A stretch of 64,000 nucleotides of DNA from Geosiphon pyriformis. Its lineage: Eukaryota > Glomeromycota > Glomeromycetes > Archaeosporales > Geosiphonaceae. Both the position numbers and the translations under genes were made by a program. The stretch's first letter is position 1; each line of letters starts with the position of its first letter. Positions 63,315 to 64,000 of the stretch are shown here, one piece after another. The notes under the pieces were generated by a model. It had not been told where the DNA came from, ran no database searches, and saw only the letters and a program-made list of their open reading frames with translations. The stretch is taken from contig JAAOMT010000617.1 in assembly GCA_016748015.1 (NCBI GenBank), positions 103,925 through 167,924 of the forward strand, given 5' to 3'.

Positions 63315-63506
63315 ATGGAATCTTCACTCACGACCATATCTCGAATAGACAGAGCCAAAGCCTCACTGAATAATGAAGATTTCGGAAGGAATCAATCTGA
63401 ATTTCTCGTGTTGGCTGAATTGCAGTGTTTATTTCATTATCACTTGTCCAGTTTGTTAACCATTGCACACTTTTTGTGTCATTTGATTACAATTTATTTT
63501 ACATAA
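63315..63506 (+). CDS. Possible first exon of a gene, weak
   Basis: The ATG is in a strong Kozak context (GCCACCATGG). The first 37 residues (MESSLTTISRIDRAKASLNN, then EDFGRNQSEFLVLAELQ) look protein-like, after which the frame turns hydrophobic and may be intron. No family recognised and no second exon found before the window ends. Confidence 0.25.
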   Translation: MESSLTTISRIDRAKASLNNEDFGRNQSEFLVLAELQCLFHYHLSSLLTIAHFLCHLITIYFT

Positions 63507-64000
63507 AACCTATGAAGATAACACATCATATTTATTCAATTCAACAAATTGCATAACAGTATTTACATAAATGTAAACAAAATCACAAAGATATTGTAAC
63601 AATAGGCTATCTTGGGTCATGTGGGTTTTATCAGGATTCTTAGTCACAAGCAACTTTATTCTTTTAAAAATGCGTATAAAATAACAACCAATAGCAGCAA
63701 TTTATGCAAAAAAGATCAAGAATTTTTACGTTTAAATTGTTTTCTTAAAACACAAATTATTAGCAATATTAATTTCAGGCTTAATTGAAACTTTACAGCT
63801 TTTTTTAAAACAAGTACGTATAAAAAAAATCAAAAATAAGCGAGTATTCGAAAAAAAAATTGTGTTACTTTGAATTTGAACTTTTAAAATGAATCTTTTA
63901 AAATAATAGAATATAAATCATTATATTTGTAGCAATGATAATAAAGTCAAAAAACCAACTTATAATTATTCTAATGTTTATAATGTAACATAAAAGTCAT
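63507..64000. other. AT-rich end of window, no gene seen
   Basis: No frame or repeat recognised. Confidence 0.4.

Overview
The window looks like nuclear DNA of a very AT-rich, transposon-rich, intron-rich fungus. My best guess is an arbuscular mycorrhizal fungus (Glomeromycotina) or a close early-diverging relative. The evidence is GT-AG introns that are mostly about 55-90 bp, a Sel1-repeat protein, a kelch/membrane protein, a ZNFX1-type protein, dense Ty3/gypsy elements and pogo-type DNA transposons. The species cannot be fixed from sequence alone.

Layout. 1-25.1 kb is a nest of Ty3/gypsy LTR retrotransposons of three LTR families, called A, B and C here. Family A copies lie on the minus strand: A1 at 1-2589, A2 at 3400-6027 plus 15356-15541, A3 at 15550-16375 plus 24085-24374, and a lone LTR A4 at 24375-25128. 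Element B (plus strand, 6028-15355) sits inside the A2 LTR. Element C (minus strand, 16376-24084, complete with both LTRs) sits inside the A3 LTR. B carries a dUTPase and a cysteine-rich domain between protease and reverse transcriptase. All internal regions are broken by stops, and every stop I checked is explained by a C-to-T (or G-to-A) transition.

25.1-26.6 kb is AT-rich with one copy of an unidentified repeat (D). 26.6-34.6 kb is a gene island on the minus strand: a mitochondrial-type adenylate kinase (6 exons, 292 aa) and a ZNFX1-like protein (8 exons, 1704 aa) whose helicase motifs are degenerate. 34.6-48.6 kb is an extremely AT-rich desert. It contains heavily decayed LTR-B and repeat-D copies and a much less decayed pogo/Tigger-type transposon (37135-38678) inserted into one decayed LTR.

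48.7-63.5 kb is a second gene island: a kelch membrane protein (-), a probable pseudogene (-), a Sel1-repeat protein (-), a nine-exon cytochrome P450 (-), an NSUN-type RNA m5C methyltransferase (+) and a MIF-like tautomerase homologue (+) lacking the catalytic proline. Exon structures below were built by hand from GT-AG sites; phases add up exactly for the adenylate kinase, ZNFX1-like, kelch, P450, NSUN and MIF genes. The host genes look like independent housekeeping or accessory genes, with no sign of an operon. The most informative story is the contrast between intact host genes and retroelements eroded by transition mutations to different degrees.
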